This document shows positions 7,195 to 15,023 of a stretch of 64,000 bases of DNA, in pieces. A model generated the notes under the pieces. It saw only the letters and a program-made list of their open reading frames with translations. It was not told where the DNA came from and searched no databases. This DNA is from Marinomonas gallaica (GTDB lineage: Bacteria; Pseudomonadota; Gammaproteobacteria; Pseudomonadales; Marinomonadaceae). Both the position numbers and the translations under genes were made by a program. Position 1 is the first letter of the stretch. Every line of letters begins with the position of its first letter. The stretch spans positions 1 through 64,000 of the forward strand of contig NZ_LTAX01000018.1 in assembly GCF_001639745.1 (NCBI RefSeq), written 5' to 3'.

Positions 7195-8685
7195 TTGATA
7201 AAATACAGGATTAACCCTAACTTCCATGGAATGCATCGTTTTCTAAGCACAAAGGCTTATTATTTAGAGAAAAGTGAAATTGTAGGTGGAAGATTCTTAG
7301 AGTTCATGCAGAGTGAGTTTGGCTTAGATAGGAAAATTTTTAAAAAAAATAGTACTAGCTTAATTGATCTGGTGAGAGGTAGGCCTAGCTCTGCTTCATA
7401 TTTTTTCAAAATAGAAAATGATGTTTTCGATGATTGGAAATTTCCAGACTCACCTCCTGTTTCAATAAATGATAGAAAATTCTTAGGGTTTTATGATGAG
7501 TCTGTTTATCTTAATGAAATAGTTCATCCGTTCTTGAATGAAGACTTAAAAAATAAAGATTGGATTTCAATGACTAATAAGGCTACACCAACACAAAGAA
7601 TTTATTTTGATACGGAAATTTATTTAGAGTACTGGAGAGGCTTTATATTTTATGAATATCTTTCCGCAATTAGTGAAGTGTCGCTATTTAAGGAACAAGA
7701 AGTTTCTGTTTATAAAGAAATAGAAAGTAAATACCTATCGGATATAAACCTTATCGAAGCCTTCGATTTTCTTGGTAGGGTTTTAGATTTCTATGGGATT
7801 GATGATCATAGAAATTTTGATAGATTTAGTGAGGCAAAAGAAGCTTCTTTAAAAAGTTTAAAGAAGCTTCTTGAATTTTATAAAAGAAAGAAAGCAGATA
7901 AGGTAAATTGTCTTCGACATTATAATGGTTACTTTATGTTTCTTGGGAAAGGAATATATATTCTACATTCTTTAGCTTATTTTCTTGGAGCTGAAGAAAT
8001 TGATTTAAAGGAATCGAATGCTTTATTGTATCCATATGGTCCTGACTTAGATACTGGTTTTTTTATTGAAAGAGCTAAGCATTATTCTGAATCATTATGG
8101 TATCCTCGTGATCTATCATATCTTGATGAAGTAGAAGGCTTTTGGACTTGGGTTAGATCATTCAGAAGATTGCATGAAGCGAAAGATCATAATGAAAACT
8201 TTAGTGTTTTAGATATAGATTTATTAGACTCTGTTATTGTTTATCTAGCTAGATTTGAGACAGTTTTTGTATCTTTTATTAAAAAATCTCTGGTCGATGA
8301 TGGTTCTTTTAGAGTGAGTGGCGATGAATATAAAAGCCACAAGTATTATCTTAATGATTTCTGCAGGCCAACTCACAGAAAGTTTGATGATTTCTATAGA
8401 ATAGTTGTAAGAGAATCTGATGATTCTAGTCTTGCTAGTTTCAGGGCATCTATTTTTAAAAATGTAGAGCAGCATAAAAAAAGTTTATGCGACTCTGATG
8501 ATGAGGTTTTTATTGGCTCATACATATTCATTATGGAGTGTCGCAATAGAGTAGTACACTATACATCTTTAGATGGTTACCTAAGGAATGAAGAGGAGCT
8601 ATCTTTTATAATAAAGGATAGCTTAGTTGTGCTTAACAAATTGTTGGAGAAATCTTGTCATAAAGGGTTTCTGAAAGACGAGTAA
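7195..8685 (+). CDS. Unknown 496-residue protein with a C-terminal HEPN-type RX4H motif
   Basis: No family recognised. It is rich in aromatic and charged residues, soluble in appearance, with no signal peptide or membrane segment. Near the C-terminus, ECRNRVVHYTS contains R450-N451-x3-H455, the RX4-6H pattern (with the common Asn after Arg) of HEPN ribonucleases found in toxins, abortive-infection and CRISPR-linked proteins. The surrounding region is predicted helical, as HEPN requires. The start is probably TTG at 7195, with aaaggtaa just upstream; an ATG at 7231 is the alternative. The gene is much more AT-rich than the core genome, and it occupies the integrase-proximal slot that often holds defence cargo in satellites and islands. 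Its last 53 bases overlap the convergent integrase gene. An RNA-targeting defence role is inference. Confidence 0.6.
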   Translation: MIKYRINPNFHGMHRFLSTKAYYLEKSEIVGGRFLEFMQSEFGLDRKIFKKNSTSLIDLVRGRPSSASYFFKIENDVFDDWKFPDSPPVSINDRKFLGFYDESVYLNEIVHPFLNEDLKNKDWISMTNKATPTQRIYFDTEIYLEYWRGFIFYEYLSAISEVSLFKEQEVSVYKEIESKYLSDINLIEAFDFLGRVLDFYGIDDHRNFDRFSEAKEASLKSLKKLLEFYKRKKADKVNCLRHYNGYFMFLGKGIYILHSLAYFLGAEEIDLKESNALLYPYGPDLDTGFFIERAKHYSESLWYPRDLSYLDEVEGFWTWVRSFRRLHEAKDHNENFSVLDIDLLDSVIVYLARFETVFVSFIKKSLVDDGSFRVSGDEYKSHKYYLNDFCRPTHRKFDDFYRIVVRESDDSSLASFRASIFKNVEQHKKSLCDSDDEVFIGSYIFIMECRNRVVHYTSLDGYLRNEEELSFIIKDSLVVLNKLLEKSCHKGFLKDE

Positions 8686-9865
8686 GTGCTCGTTTTCTCT
8701 CTTCAAAATATCTATTCCTATTATAGGTTTTGATTAGTTTACCTGGAGCGTGATTTAAACACGCTTCGGCCACTTCTTCTGTAACCCCAAGCTCTGAAAG
8801 CAGCGTCCTAAATGTGCGCCTTAAGTCGTGAACCGTGAAATGCTCCATTGCACCTAATTGGTTTTTGGGTTGGACTTTCTTTCCTTGAGCGATGCCAAAC
8901 ATAGAGTCGATTGCACGGTTAATTGTGTCCTTGCCCATGTGAGGCATTTTGCTCGCTCGACGGTTGGGAAACACATATTCGGAGCCGACTGCTCGGAATT
9001 TCAGCTCTGTTAACATTTCAATCGATATTGGTGGTAGAGCTATAGAAATAGCTCTTTTAAACTTTGCTCTCTCGGCTGGTAGTTTCCAAAGCGCATTCTC
9101 TAAATCAAACTCGGCCCACTTAGACTCCGTGAGTTCACTTTTACGCACCCCTAATAGCAGTAGAAGGCAGCAGGCCAAGTAATTGTCTCGCGAGAATCTA
9201 GGTGCATTGCTACGAAATACCCTAAAAGCATGCTCAATCTCATCAAGCGTTAAATATCGTTCTCTTGGAATTTCATGGCCACCTGCATCACTACTGGAGA
9301 ATGCCGCCGCAGGATTCATCATGACGAGTCCAAGCTGTATCGCGTGGCGAAAAATCTGATTGGCAAGGTGTAATGACTTGTTGGTAATAGAAGGCCTATC
9401 TGTCTCCTTGATAGTTTGAATCATATCTCGTATGTGAACTGGAGTGATTCGATCAATTGGAATATGCCCCAATAGTGGAGCGATATTTTGTCTGTATATA
9501 CGCTCAGGAATATGAGGATGCTTAAGGCTTTGCTTAAGTTTAGAGTCGTATAAATCCTGAAAGATCGTATTAAAAGAAGATGAGGGGGTAAGGGCTCCTG
9601 ATACACCACTTGGAGTAGAGAGAGGATCTATCCCTTTCCTTACAACTCCGCGTAGGTTTTCAGCTTGCGCTCTTGCTTCAGCTAAGCTCAATTCACTGTC
9701 TTTGCCGAGTGTTAGCTCACGGCGTTTACCATAGAAGCTGTAGCGTAGTGACCAATAGGGCTCGCCACGCTTCGGGATTACAAAGCTTAACCCGCGACCA
9801 TCAGATGTTTTGCTTGGCCCCAAGGCTTTTAATTCTTTAATTTTCTTAAGTGTTAACTGTGTCAT
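8633..9865 (-). CDS. P4-type tyrosine integrase of island B
   Basis: A 410-residue intact integrase. The DUF4102-type arm-binding domain spans about 1-90, the SAM-like core-binding domain about 95-200, and the catalytic domain holds R241 (LLGVRKSEL), H346 and R349 (HDLRRTFR), H372 (NHAPGK) and Y381. It should integrate and excise the 9.1-kb island at the yicC 3' end; it sits about 180 bases from the att copy. The ATG at 9865 is preferred to the longer frame from 9934 because the protein then begins with the conserved MTQLTLKKIKEL start and has a ggacaggtt leader. The 3' end overlaps the unknown HEPN-motif gene by 53 bases, tail to tail. It is related to but clearly different from the truncated integrase at 73-765. 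Confidence 0.93.
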   Translation of the reverse strand: MTQLTLKKIKELKALGPSKTSDGRGLSFVIPKRGEPYWSLRYSFYGKRRELTLGKDSELSLAEARAQAENLRGVVRKGIDPLSTPSGVSGALTPSSSFNTIFQDLYDSKLKQSLKHPHIPERIYRQNIAPLLGHIPIDRITPVHIRDMIQTIKETDRPSITNKSLHLANQIFRHAIQLGLVMMNPAAAFSSSDAGGHEIPRERYLTLDEIEHAFRVFRSNAPRFSRDNYLACCLLLLLGVRKSELTESKWAEFDLENALWKLPAERAKFKRAISIALPPISIEMLTELKFRAVGSEYVFPNRRASKMPHMGKDTINRAIDSMFGIAQGKKVQPKNQLGAMEHFTVHDLRRTFRTLLSELGVTEEVAEACLNHAPGKLIKTYNRNRYFEERKRALTRLSETLYDKISPTIC

Positions 9866-9878
9866 AACCTGTCCAAAT

Positions 9879-9933
9879 ATACTCACCAGATTGGAGAGTA
9901 TCAGGATGAATATGCTCACCACAATACTCACCA
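9879..9933. repeat. Three direct repeats upstream of the island B integrase
   Basis: ATRCTCACCA occurs at 9879-9888, 9912-9921 and 9924-9933, between the integrase start and the att copy. These are good candidates for arm-type integrase-binding sites and may mediate autoregulation. The same core occurs once at the far end of the island (1053-1060). Confidence 0.65.
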
Positions 9934-10037
9934 AAATGATGAGACGATTTGAAACGGATTGAATTAAATAAAAACAAAAGTTCTTATTTAACAGTTAGTT
10001 ATATTCTATCTGGAGCGTGATTGAGTATGGTTTAACT

Positions 10038-10904
10038 CTACTCAATATTCTGAATCTGCTCGCGCATCTGCTCAATCAAGACCTTCAACTCAACAGCGCT
10101 ATTTGTTGTTTCCACAACAATCGATTTAGACGATAGGGTGTTGGCTTCGCGATTAAGTTCTTGCATTAGGAAGTCTAGACGGCGGCCGATGGGGCCTTTT
10201 TCTTTGAGTTGACGGCGGACTTCTTTGGTGTGTGTGGCTAGGCGATCGACTTCTTCGGCGACGTCGGCTTTTTGTGCCAGCATGACGATTTCTGCTTCGA
10301 CGCGCATTGGGTCGAGTTCCACTTTGGCGGCTTCCAGTTTGTCCAGTAAGTTCTGTTTCTGCGCGGCGATGATGATCGGTAGTTTGTCTTTGACGTCAGC
10401 GACGATGGCATCGATGGCGTCTAAGCGCTCAATAATGATGGCGTCTAGTTGTTCGCCTTCACGTTGACGTACTTGGATCATTTCGTCGACGGCTTTGTTG
10501 AATAGAGCGATGACGGCCTTTTTCATGTCGTCGGCATCAACACTGTCATCGCTTAAAATGCCTGGCCATTGCAGAATCTGCAAAGGTGATGGTGTTTTAA
10601 TGCCATCGAACCAAGTACCTAGCTCGCTTACGGCATTGGCAAGGGCTTGAGCGTTTTCAGCATTGATCTTTAGACCTGTCGCGGCGGTATCTACGGCATG
10701 TAGGCGTAGTTGGCATTCCACTTTACCGCGGTTCAGTTTTTTACGTAGCACGTCGCGAAAGCTGAATTCCAATTCACGAAATTGTTCAGGAAGACGAAAG
10801 TGTGGCTCAAGGTAGCGTTGGTTTACCGAGCGTATTTCCCAGCTAATGGTGCCCCAATCGTATACGGCTTCTTGGCGCGAAAAGGCGGTCATGCTTGCAG
10901 TCAT
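10038..10904 (-). CDS. yicC: YicC-family endoribonuclease
   Basis: A 288-residue protein with the conserved YicC start MTASMTAFSRQE, the SWEIRSVNQRYLEPHFRLPE segment and the C-terminal DUF1732 region (RLDFLMQELNREANTLSSKS). YicC proteins are endoribonucleases implicated in RNA turnover, including of small RNAs in E. coli. The gene is divergent from rph, 132 bases away, the usual pairing in gammaproteobacteria. Its last six codons plus stop (QIQNIE) contain the island attachment sequence; the reading frame is intact because the insertion recreates the same C-terminus. Confidence 0.95.
   Translation of the reverse strand: MTASMTAFSRQEAVYDWGTISWEIRSVNQRYLEPHFRLPEQFRELEFSFRDVLRKKLNRGKVECQLRLHAVDTAATGLKINAENAQALANAVSELGTWFDGIKTPSPLQILQWPGILSDDSVDADDMKKAVIALFNKAVDEMIQVRQREGEQLDAIIIERLDAIDAIVADVKDKLPIIIAAQKQNLLDKLEAAKVELDPMRVEAEIVMLAQKADVAEEVDRLATHTKEVRRQLKEKGPIGRRLDFLMQELNREANTLSSKSIVVETTNSAVELKVLIEQMREQIQNIE
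10045..10058. other. Attachment-site copy inside the yicC 3' end
   Basis: Exact 14-base repeat of 955-968, lying in the codons for the last residues of yicC. It marks the junction between island B and the core chromosome. Confidence 0.85.
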
Positions 10905-10997
10905 ATCAATCCCTAGCAGCTAAATAAAAGTGGTTTGTAGTGTAACCCATGTGTGACTTTCACGTCAGGATAGGCAGGCATTTTGTTCAAGGTTCGT

Positions 10998-11003
10998 TAT
11001 AAT
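10998..11003 (+). promoter_or_regulatory. Probable -10 element for rph
   Basis: TATAAT preceded by ggttcgt, 34 bases before the rph ATG. No good -35 is seen at the right spacing, so the start point is uncertain. Confidence 0.5.
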
Positions 11004-11036
11004 CACCCTTTTGAAACGAATGACAGAGAGACAACT

Positions 11037-11762
11037 ATGCGTCCAAGTGGTAGAGCAGCCGATCAATTACGTCCTATGAAGTTTACGCGTAACTTTACCA
11101 AGCATGCGGAAGGCTCCGTGTTAGTTGAATGCGGCGATACCAAAGTGATTTGTACTGCGACGGTCGTAAAAGGCGTGCCACGTTTTCTCAAGGGCAAAGG
11201 CCAAGGTTGGATCACGGCCGAATACGGCATGTTGCCACGCTCCACGCACAATCGTGTCGATCGTGAAGCGGCACGTGGTAAGCAAAGTGGCCGTACGGTT
11301 GAGATTCAGCGTTTGATTGGTCGCTCGTTGCGTGCTGCGCTTGATCTTAAAAAATTAGGTGAGCACACCATTACCATCGACTGTGATGTGATTCAAGCGG
11401 ACGGCGGCACACGTACGGCGTCCATTTCGGGTGGTTTTGTTGCATTGGCTGATGCCGTTAAGACTTTAGTCGACGCGAAGAAGGTCAAGGAAAACCCCAT
11501 CGTGTCGCAGATTGGCGCGATCTCTGTGGGGGTTTATCAAGGCACGCCTGTGTTGGATTTGGATTACCCAGAAGATTCGAGTGCCGAAACCGATATGAAC
11601 GTGATCATGAACGATAAGGGCGGCTTTATCGAGATTCAGGGCACGGCAGAAGGCGAAGCCTTTAGTGATGAGCACATGGTGGGCATGCTGGCTGTGGCTC
11701 GCAAAGGCATTACTGAAATCCTAGAAATGCAGCGTCAGGTATTGGCTGACGCCGCTGAGTAA
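11037..11762 (+). CDS. rph: Ribonuclease PH
   Basis: A 241-residue phosphorolytic 3'-5' exoribonuclease that trims tRNA 3' ends. It begins [20 protein letters not shown], the family start; the ATG at 11037 is chosen over the longer frame from 10983 because it matches this N-terminus, has agagagaca upstream, and the longer frame would run through a TATAAT promoter element. RNase PH motifs include [15 protein letters not shown], the phosphate-binding RSLRAALDL region and [15 protein letters not shown]. Length matches the family (about 238). It is followed by a strong terminator. Confidence 0.97.
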   Translation: MRPSGRAADQLRPMKFTRNFTKHAEGSVLVECGDTKVICTATVVKGVPRFLKGKGQGWITAEYGMLPRSTHNRVDREAARGKQSGRTVEIQRLIGRSLRAALDLKKLGEHTITIDCDVIQADGGTRTASISGGFVALADAVKTLVDAKKVKENPIVSQIGAISVGVYQGTPVLDLDYPEDSSAETDMNVIMNDKGGFIEIQGTAEGEAFSDEHMVGMLAVARKGITEILEMQRQVLADAAE

Positions 11763-11780
11763 ACAGTGATGTGATCTGTA

Positions 11781-11808
11781 AAGGGGAGCCAATTGGCTCC
11801 CCTTTTTC
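11781..11808 (+). terminator. Rho-independent terminator after rph
   Basis: aaggggagcc pairs with ggctcccctt in a perfect inverted repeat followed by a T-run, 20 bases after the rph stop. Confidence 0.92.
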
Positions 11809-11921
11809 ATGCCGGACGTTTATTAGATGACGGAATTTGTTACTGCAATCGACGGCTTCTGGTTGTTATTTGAACAAATGGCTGTGTCATGATGCGAGCT
11901 GTTTAAAAAGGAGAATGCGGT

Positions 11922-12437
11922 ATGAATAACAATAAAATCGTCGCGCTGCTATTGGCTACGGGCTTATCGAGTGCGGTTTATGCTGAATCAGTGGTGTCTG
12001 GAACATGGCAATTAGAAAACCCAGCTTCTGCTCAAGGGGTGATTGACGACGCGATCAATGACGTTGTGAAAGAGATGAATTTCTTTGTCCGCAGCATTGC
12101 CCGTTCACGCTTGGAAGACGAAGCGACAGTATGTCAGCAGTGGACATTAACAGAAAGCGCTGAGACGTTTGCTTTTCAATGTGCGCAGCAGCCGTCGTGG
12201 CAAGTGGCCGTGAGTGCCAGCCCTACGAACCTTAAAGGGGAAGATGGTCGCGATATTATCGCGCAATACAAAGCGACGGATACTAGCCGTCAAGCCACGC
12301 TGATCTCGGAACGAGGGGAGCGCCGTTATCGATGGGAGCGACAAGACGAACGCTTAATCTACCGTGCGACGATCGTGTCAGAGAAACTGCCTAAACCGTT
12401 ACAGTGGACATTGGTGTACGAGAAAGTAGCCCCCTAA
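11922..12437 (+). CDS. Small secreted protein of unknown function
   Basis: A 171-residue protein with a clear Sec signal peptide (MNNNKIVALLLATGLSSAVYA, cut after AYA-type VYA). The mature part begins ESVVSGTWQLENP and contains two cysteines (in ATVCQQW and FQCAQQ) that could form a disulfide. Its pattern of short beta-strand-like segments (GTWQLE, QWTLTE, RYRWERQDERLIYRA) suggests a beta-barrel of the lipocalin type, but I do not recognise the family. It has a good ribosome-binding site (aaggagaatgcgg) and stands alone between two terminators. Confidence 0.75.
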   Translation: MNNNKIVALLLATGLSSAVYAESVVSGTWQLENPASAQGVIDDAINDVVKEMNFFVRSIARSRLEDEATVCQQWTLTESAETFAFQCAQQPSWQVAVSASPTNLKGEDGRDIIAQYKATDTSRQATLISERGERRYRWERQDERLIYRATIVSEKLPKPLQWTLVYEKVAP

Positions 12438-12462
12438 AAAAGCGAGCACGTAGCTCGCTTTG
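12438..12462 (+). terminator. Terminator after the small secreted protein
   Basis: agcgagc pairs with gctcgct around acgta, flanked by an A-run and a short T-rich tail; it may act in both directions with the convergent DUF2892 gene. Confidence 0.75.
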
Positions 12463-12479
12463 TCTTGGTGATCAGACGG

Positions 12480-12671
12480 TTACTTTTTTAACTTACAGGT
12501 GTTGATACCGAGTAAGGTATACAGTGGACAGAAGTTAAATACGCCGGTTGCTAGGGGAATCACACCAATGTAGCCCCACGCCCCGATGACACCTGTGAGC
12601 GCTAAAGCGATCAACAGAACCCCTACAACAATGCGTAAGATTTTATCTAGTCCGCCTACATTTGCTTTCAT
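12480..12671 (-). CDS. DUF2892 (YgaP-type) inner-membrane protein
   Basis: A 63-residue protein with two hydrophobic helices (about 10-30 and 33-50) and the family pattern starting MKANVGGLDKILRI and ending FCPLYTLLGINTC. DUF2892 proteins are small inner-membrane proteins, sometimes fused to or next to rhodanese domains; the function is not known. Monocistronic and convergent with the preceding secreted-protein gene. Confidence 0.9.
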   Translation of the reverse strand: MKANVGGLDKILRIVVGVLLIALALTGVIGAWGYIGVIPLATGVFNFCPLYTLLGINTCKLKK

Positions 12672-12770
12672 GATGATTCTCTCTTAAATGTCTCAATGAA
12701 TAACATCAGTATAGAAAGCCATTTAATATTAGTAAAACCTAAAGTTAATAGGGTTGGACTTAGATCAAGA

Positions 12771-12801
12771 AACGCCCAAGATACTGTGTACCTTGGACGT
12801 T
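12771..12801 (-). terminator. Probable terminator after the 5'-nucleotidase gene
   Basis: On the minus strand aacgtccaag pairs with cttgggcgtt (one G-T pair); the T-run is weak. It lies 28 bases beyond the ushA stop. Confidence 0.55.
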
Positions 12802-12829
12802 ATTTTTCGCATCGCTTGCTATGCAGCGA

Positions 12830-14446
12830 TTAACGGATGACGGCACCTGTTGGTGCGTAATCGGTGATCATGATAGGCGAGTAATCTTTGATGTAGCCCA
12901 TGAGTACATCCGCGTCCACATAGCCTGAGTTCACGTAGTTCGCATGATCTGTGACTTTTGGATAGCCATCGCCACCTGTTGCCGTATAACTGTTCATGGC
13001 AATACGGTAGCTTTCGCCTTGTTCAAGTGGCTTGCCAGCGACTTTAATATCCGTTGCCTTACCGTCAACCAGTACCAGAGAGACGCCTTGGAATTGAGCA
13101 AACGCGCCAGATCCGGCTTCTTTGCTGGCCACAGCCGATAGGTAGTCGGTCAGCTCATCAGCGTTTAAATCTACGTACGATAATGCGTTGCCAAAAGGCT
13201 GCACTTGCAGAACCGATTTGTACGTAATGGTGCCCGCAGGAATGCTGTCACGAATACCGCCAGCGTTCATGACGGCAACATCGGCGTTTACTTTCTTCAT
13301 CATGGCAGCGGCAATTAAATTGCCGAGGTTGGTTTCTTCTGAGCGAACGGTATTGCGATCCCCCATCAGCTTGCCATCGGTAAAGCCGATCTCTACGTTT
13401 AGCTTGTCTTGACCAATGTCTTGGTACGGTTGCAGCATCGCCAGCATGGTTGGATCTTGTTCGATCTCTTTGTCGATAAAGACGCGTTCACTGGTGCCGT
13501 CGTCTTTCTTCACTTTTTTCTTCAGGTTGACTGGGATTAACTCGTAGTCCGAGTACTTAATTTCGCCGTCCACGATGGTCATATCCAAACGACCTACGTA
13601 TTTGCCCCATTCATGCGCCTGTAGAATCAGCGTGCCACTCTGTTCATCTGGCTCAAACAATGGGTTTTGTGAATGGCCGCCAACGATGACATCAATACCC
13701 GGTACGGTTCGGGCTAGAGTGACGTCGCCAGGTGCATTTCCACCGTGGTTGCCATTGTCGTAATGGCCCATGTGGGTGACAGCAACAATGAGATCGGCTT
13801 TGTCTTCCAATGCTGGAATGAGATCTTGTGCGACTTCGATAGGCGATTTGATGGTTAAGCCACCAAGGTATTCTGGATTACCAATTTTGATGGTGTCATC
13901 GGTGGTAAAGCCGACGACCGCCACGCGTAGGTCATCGACGGTGAAAATTTTGTAGGCATCAAACAGCGGTTTGCCGGTTTTATTGTCTATGATGTTGGCA
14001 GACAAGAACGGAAACCCCGCCCAATCATGTTGTTTTCTTAACACCTCAACAGGGTTGTCGAACTCATGGTTGCCCAGCGCCATCGCATCGTACTGCAGCA
14101 TGTTCATGCCTTTGAAATCAGGCTCGGCATCTTGTAGGTCCGATTCAGGTACACCGGTATTGATGTCACCGCCAGACAACAGCAAGGTGTTGCCATCGTT
14201 GAGCATGACTTCTTCACGAATGTTATCGATCAGCGTCTTGCGAGCGGCCATACCGTACTCGCCATTGCTGTTTTCCCAGAAGCGGCCATGATGGTCATTG
14301 GTATGCAGTATGGTTAAGTGATATTCCTGACCGGCTTGCCACATCGGGGCTGTTGATGCAGGCTCGTTGTTCATCGTTGAACAGCCCGCTAGGGCAATAA
14401 CAACGCCCGAAAGCGCAAATTGCGCGGCATAGCGTTTTGCGTTCAT
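12830..14446 (-). CDS. ushA: Bifunctional UDP-sugar hydrolase / 5'-nucleotidase, lipoprotein
   Basis: A 538-residue enzyme that hydrolyses nucleotides and UDP-sugars outside the cytoplasm, for nucleoside and phosphate recovery. The metallophosphatase domain shows LHTNDHHGRF, SGGDINTG, GNHEFDNP, THMGHYDNG and GGHSQNP. The C-terminal substrate domain shows FGNALSYVDL and TGGDGYP. The N-terminus has a lipobox (VIALAGC), so it is probably anchored to a membrane, as in Vibrio, and not freely periplasmic as in E. coli. The ATG at 14446 is preferred to the longer frame from 14479 because it follows gaaaggaca and places the signal sequence at the start. Confidence 0.95.
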   Translation of the reverse strand: MNAKRYAAQFALSGVVIALAGCSTMNNEPASTAPMWQAGQEYHLTILHTNDHHGRFWENSNGEYGMAARKTLIDNIREEVMLNDGNTLLLSGGDINTGVPESDLQDAEPDFKGMNMLQYDAMALGNHEFDNPVEVLRKQHDWAGFPFLSANIIDNKTGKPLFDAYKIFTVDDLRVAVVGFTTDDTIKIGNPEYLGGLTIKSPIEVAQDLIPALEDKADLIVAVTHMGHYDNGNHGGNAPGDVTLARTVPGIDVIVGGHSQNPLFEPDEQSGTLILQAHEWGKYVGRLDMTIVDGEIKYSDYELIPVNLKKKVKKDDGTSERVFIDKEIEQDPTMLAMLQPYQDIGQDKLNVEIGFTDGKLMGDRNTVRSEETNLGNLIAAAMMKKVNADVAVMNAGGIRDSIPAGTITYKSVLQVQPFGNALSYVDLNADELTDYLSAVASKEAGSGAFAQFQGVSLVLVDGKATDIKVAGKPLEQGESYRIAMNSYTATGGDGYPKVTDHANYVNSGYVDADVLMGYIKDYSPIMITDYAPTGAVIR

Positions 14447-14628
14447 TTTGTTGTCCTTTCTTGTAATACCAGAGTTCATTCAGCGAAGCTAAGCTTCAAG
14501 GTTCCATGGTGAGACTAGCGCTCACTTATAAAATAATGTAACCCAACAAGATGACAACTGCGAGACGAAAGTGGATCTAATGGACAGGTTTTAACTAGCT
14601 AGTGTTTAACTAAGCTTGAGCTAATAAG

Positions 14629-15021
14629 TCAATTGACTATGGTCACATTGCTTAAGAAAATGAGCCCAGGTACAGTGATGATAAAAGTAAGTATACCGAT
14701 CAGGCACCATAAAAAGATGAGCAATTTATACCACTTAGGCATTAATTTATGACAGTCTCTAATGCCCCTTTTAGTATCAAGTGAGGGAATCAGTGTTACC
14801 CAGCCAAAAATTCCTGTTCTAAGCAGTGATATAGGAAAACTACTCATAAGATCTATTTCATTGCTTTGAAAATAGGGTTCCTTGAAGTAGTTTTCTAATA
14901 CTTTCTTAGGTGTTAAAAACGTTAATATTAGCCATAGGGGGGCAACCGTTAAAAAACCAAAAAATGCTGTAATAAATACACATGAAGCGAGAAAGTCGAA
15001 TGTTTCCTGGGATAGCTCCAT
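14629..15021 (-). CDS. Small membrane protein, possible immunity partner
   Basis: A 130-residue protein with about three hydrophobic segments (about 11-37, 66-80 and 99-126) and no recognised family. It starts two bases after the stop of the LysM/glycine-zipper gene upstream, so the two are certainly cotranscribed. A small multi-pass membrane protein directly after a gene for a protein with a membrane-inserting C-terminus is the usual place for an immunity protein to a pore-forming effector; this is inference. The gene is more AT-rich than its core neighbours. Confidence 0.6.
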   Translation of the reverse strand: MELSQETFDFLASCVFITAFFGFLTVAPLWLILTFLTPKKVLENYFKEPYFQSNEIDLMSSFPISLLRTGIFGWVTLIPSLDTKRGIRDCHKLMPKWYKLLIFLWCLIGILTFIITVPGLIFLSNVTIVN

Positions 15022-15023
15022 TT

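Larger units (their letters stand above)
955..10058. mobile_element. Island B: integrative element at the 3' end of yicC
   Basis: About 9.1 kb bounded by the direct repeat 955-968 / 10045-10058. Contents in order: Septu-like ATPase and HNH genes, a structured intergenic stretch, an Integrase_1-type recombinase, twin palindromes, a DUF927 P-loop protein, two AlpA/excisionase-like genes, a HEPN-motif protein, and the P4-type integrase facing away from yicC. A TACTCACC motif occurs inside both ends (1053-1060, and 9881-9887 plus 9926-9932 within longer repeats), as expected for arm sites of one integrase. No relaxase, mating-pore or virion genes are seen, so it must be mobilized by another element or be a phage satellite. 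Defence-type cargo at both ends fits either. It is more AT-rich by eye than the flanking core genes. Confidence 0.85.

Noticed and set aside
10983..11036. Longer N-terminus for RNase PH
   Set aside because: The extension runs through the promoter -10 element and has no family match; the ATG at 11037 gives the conserved start.
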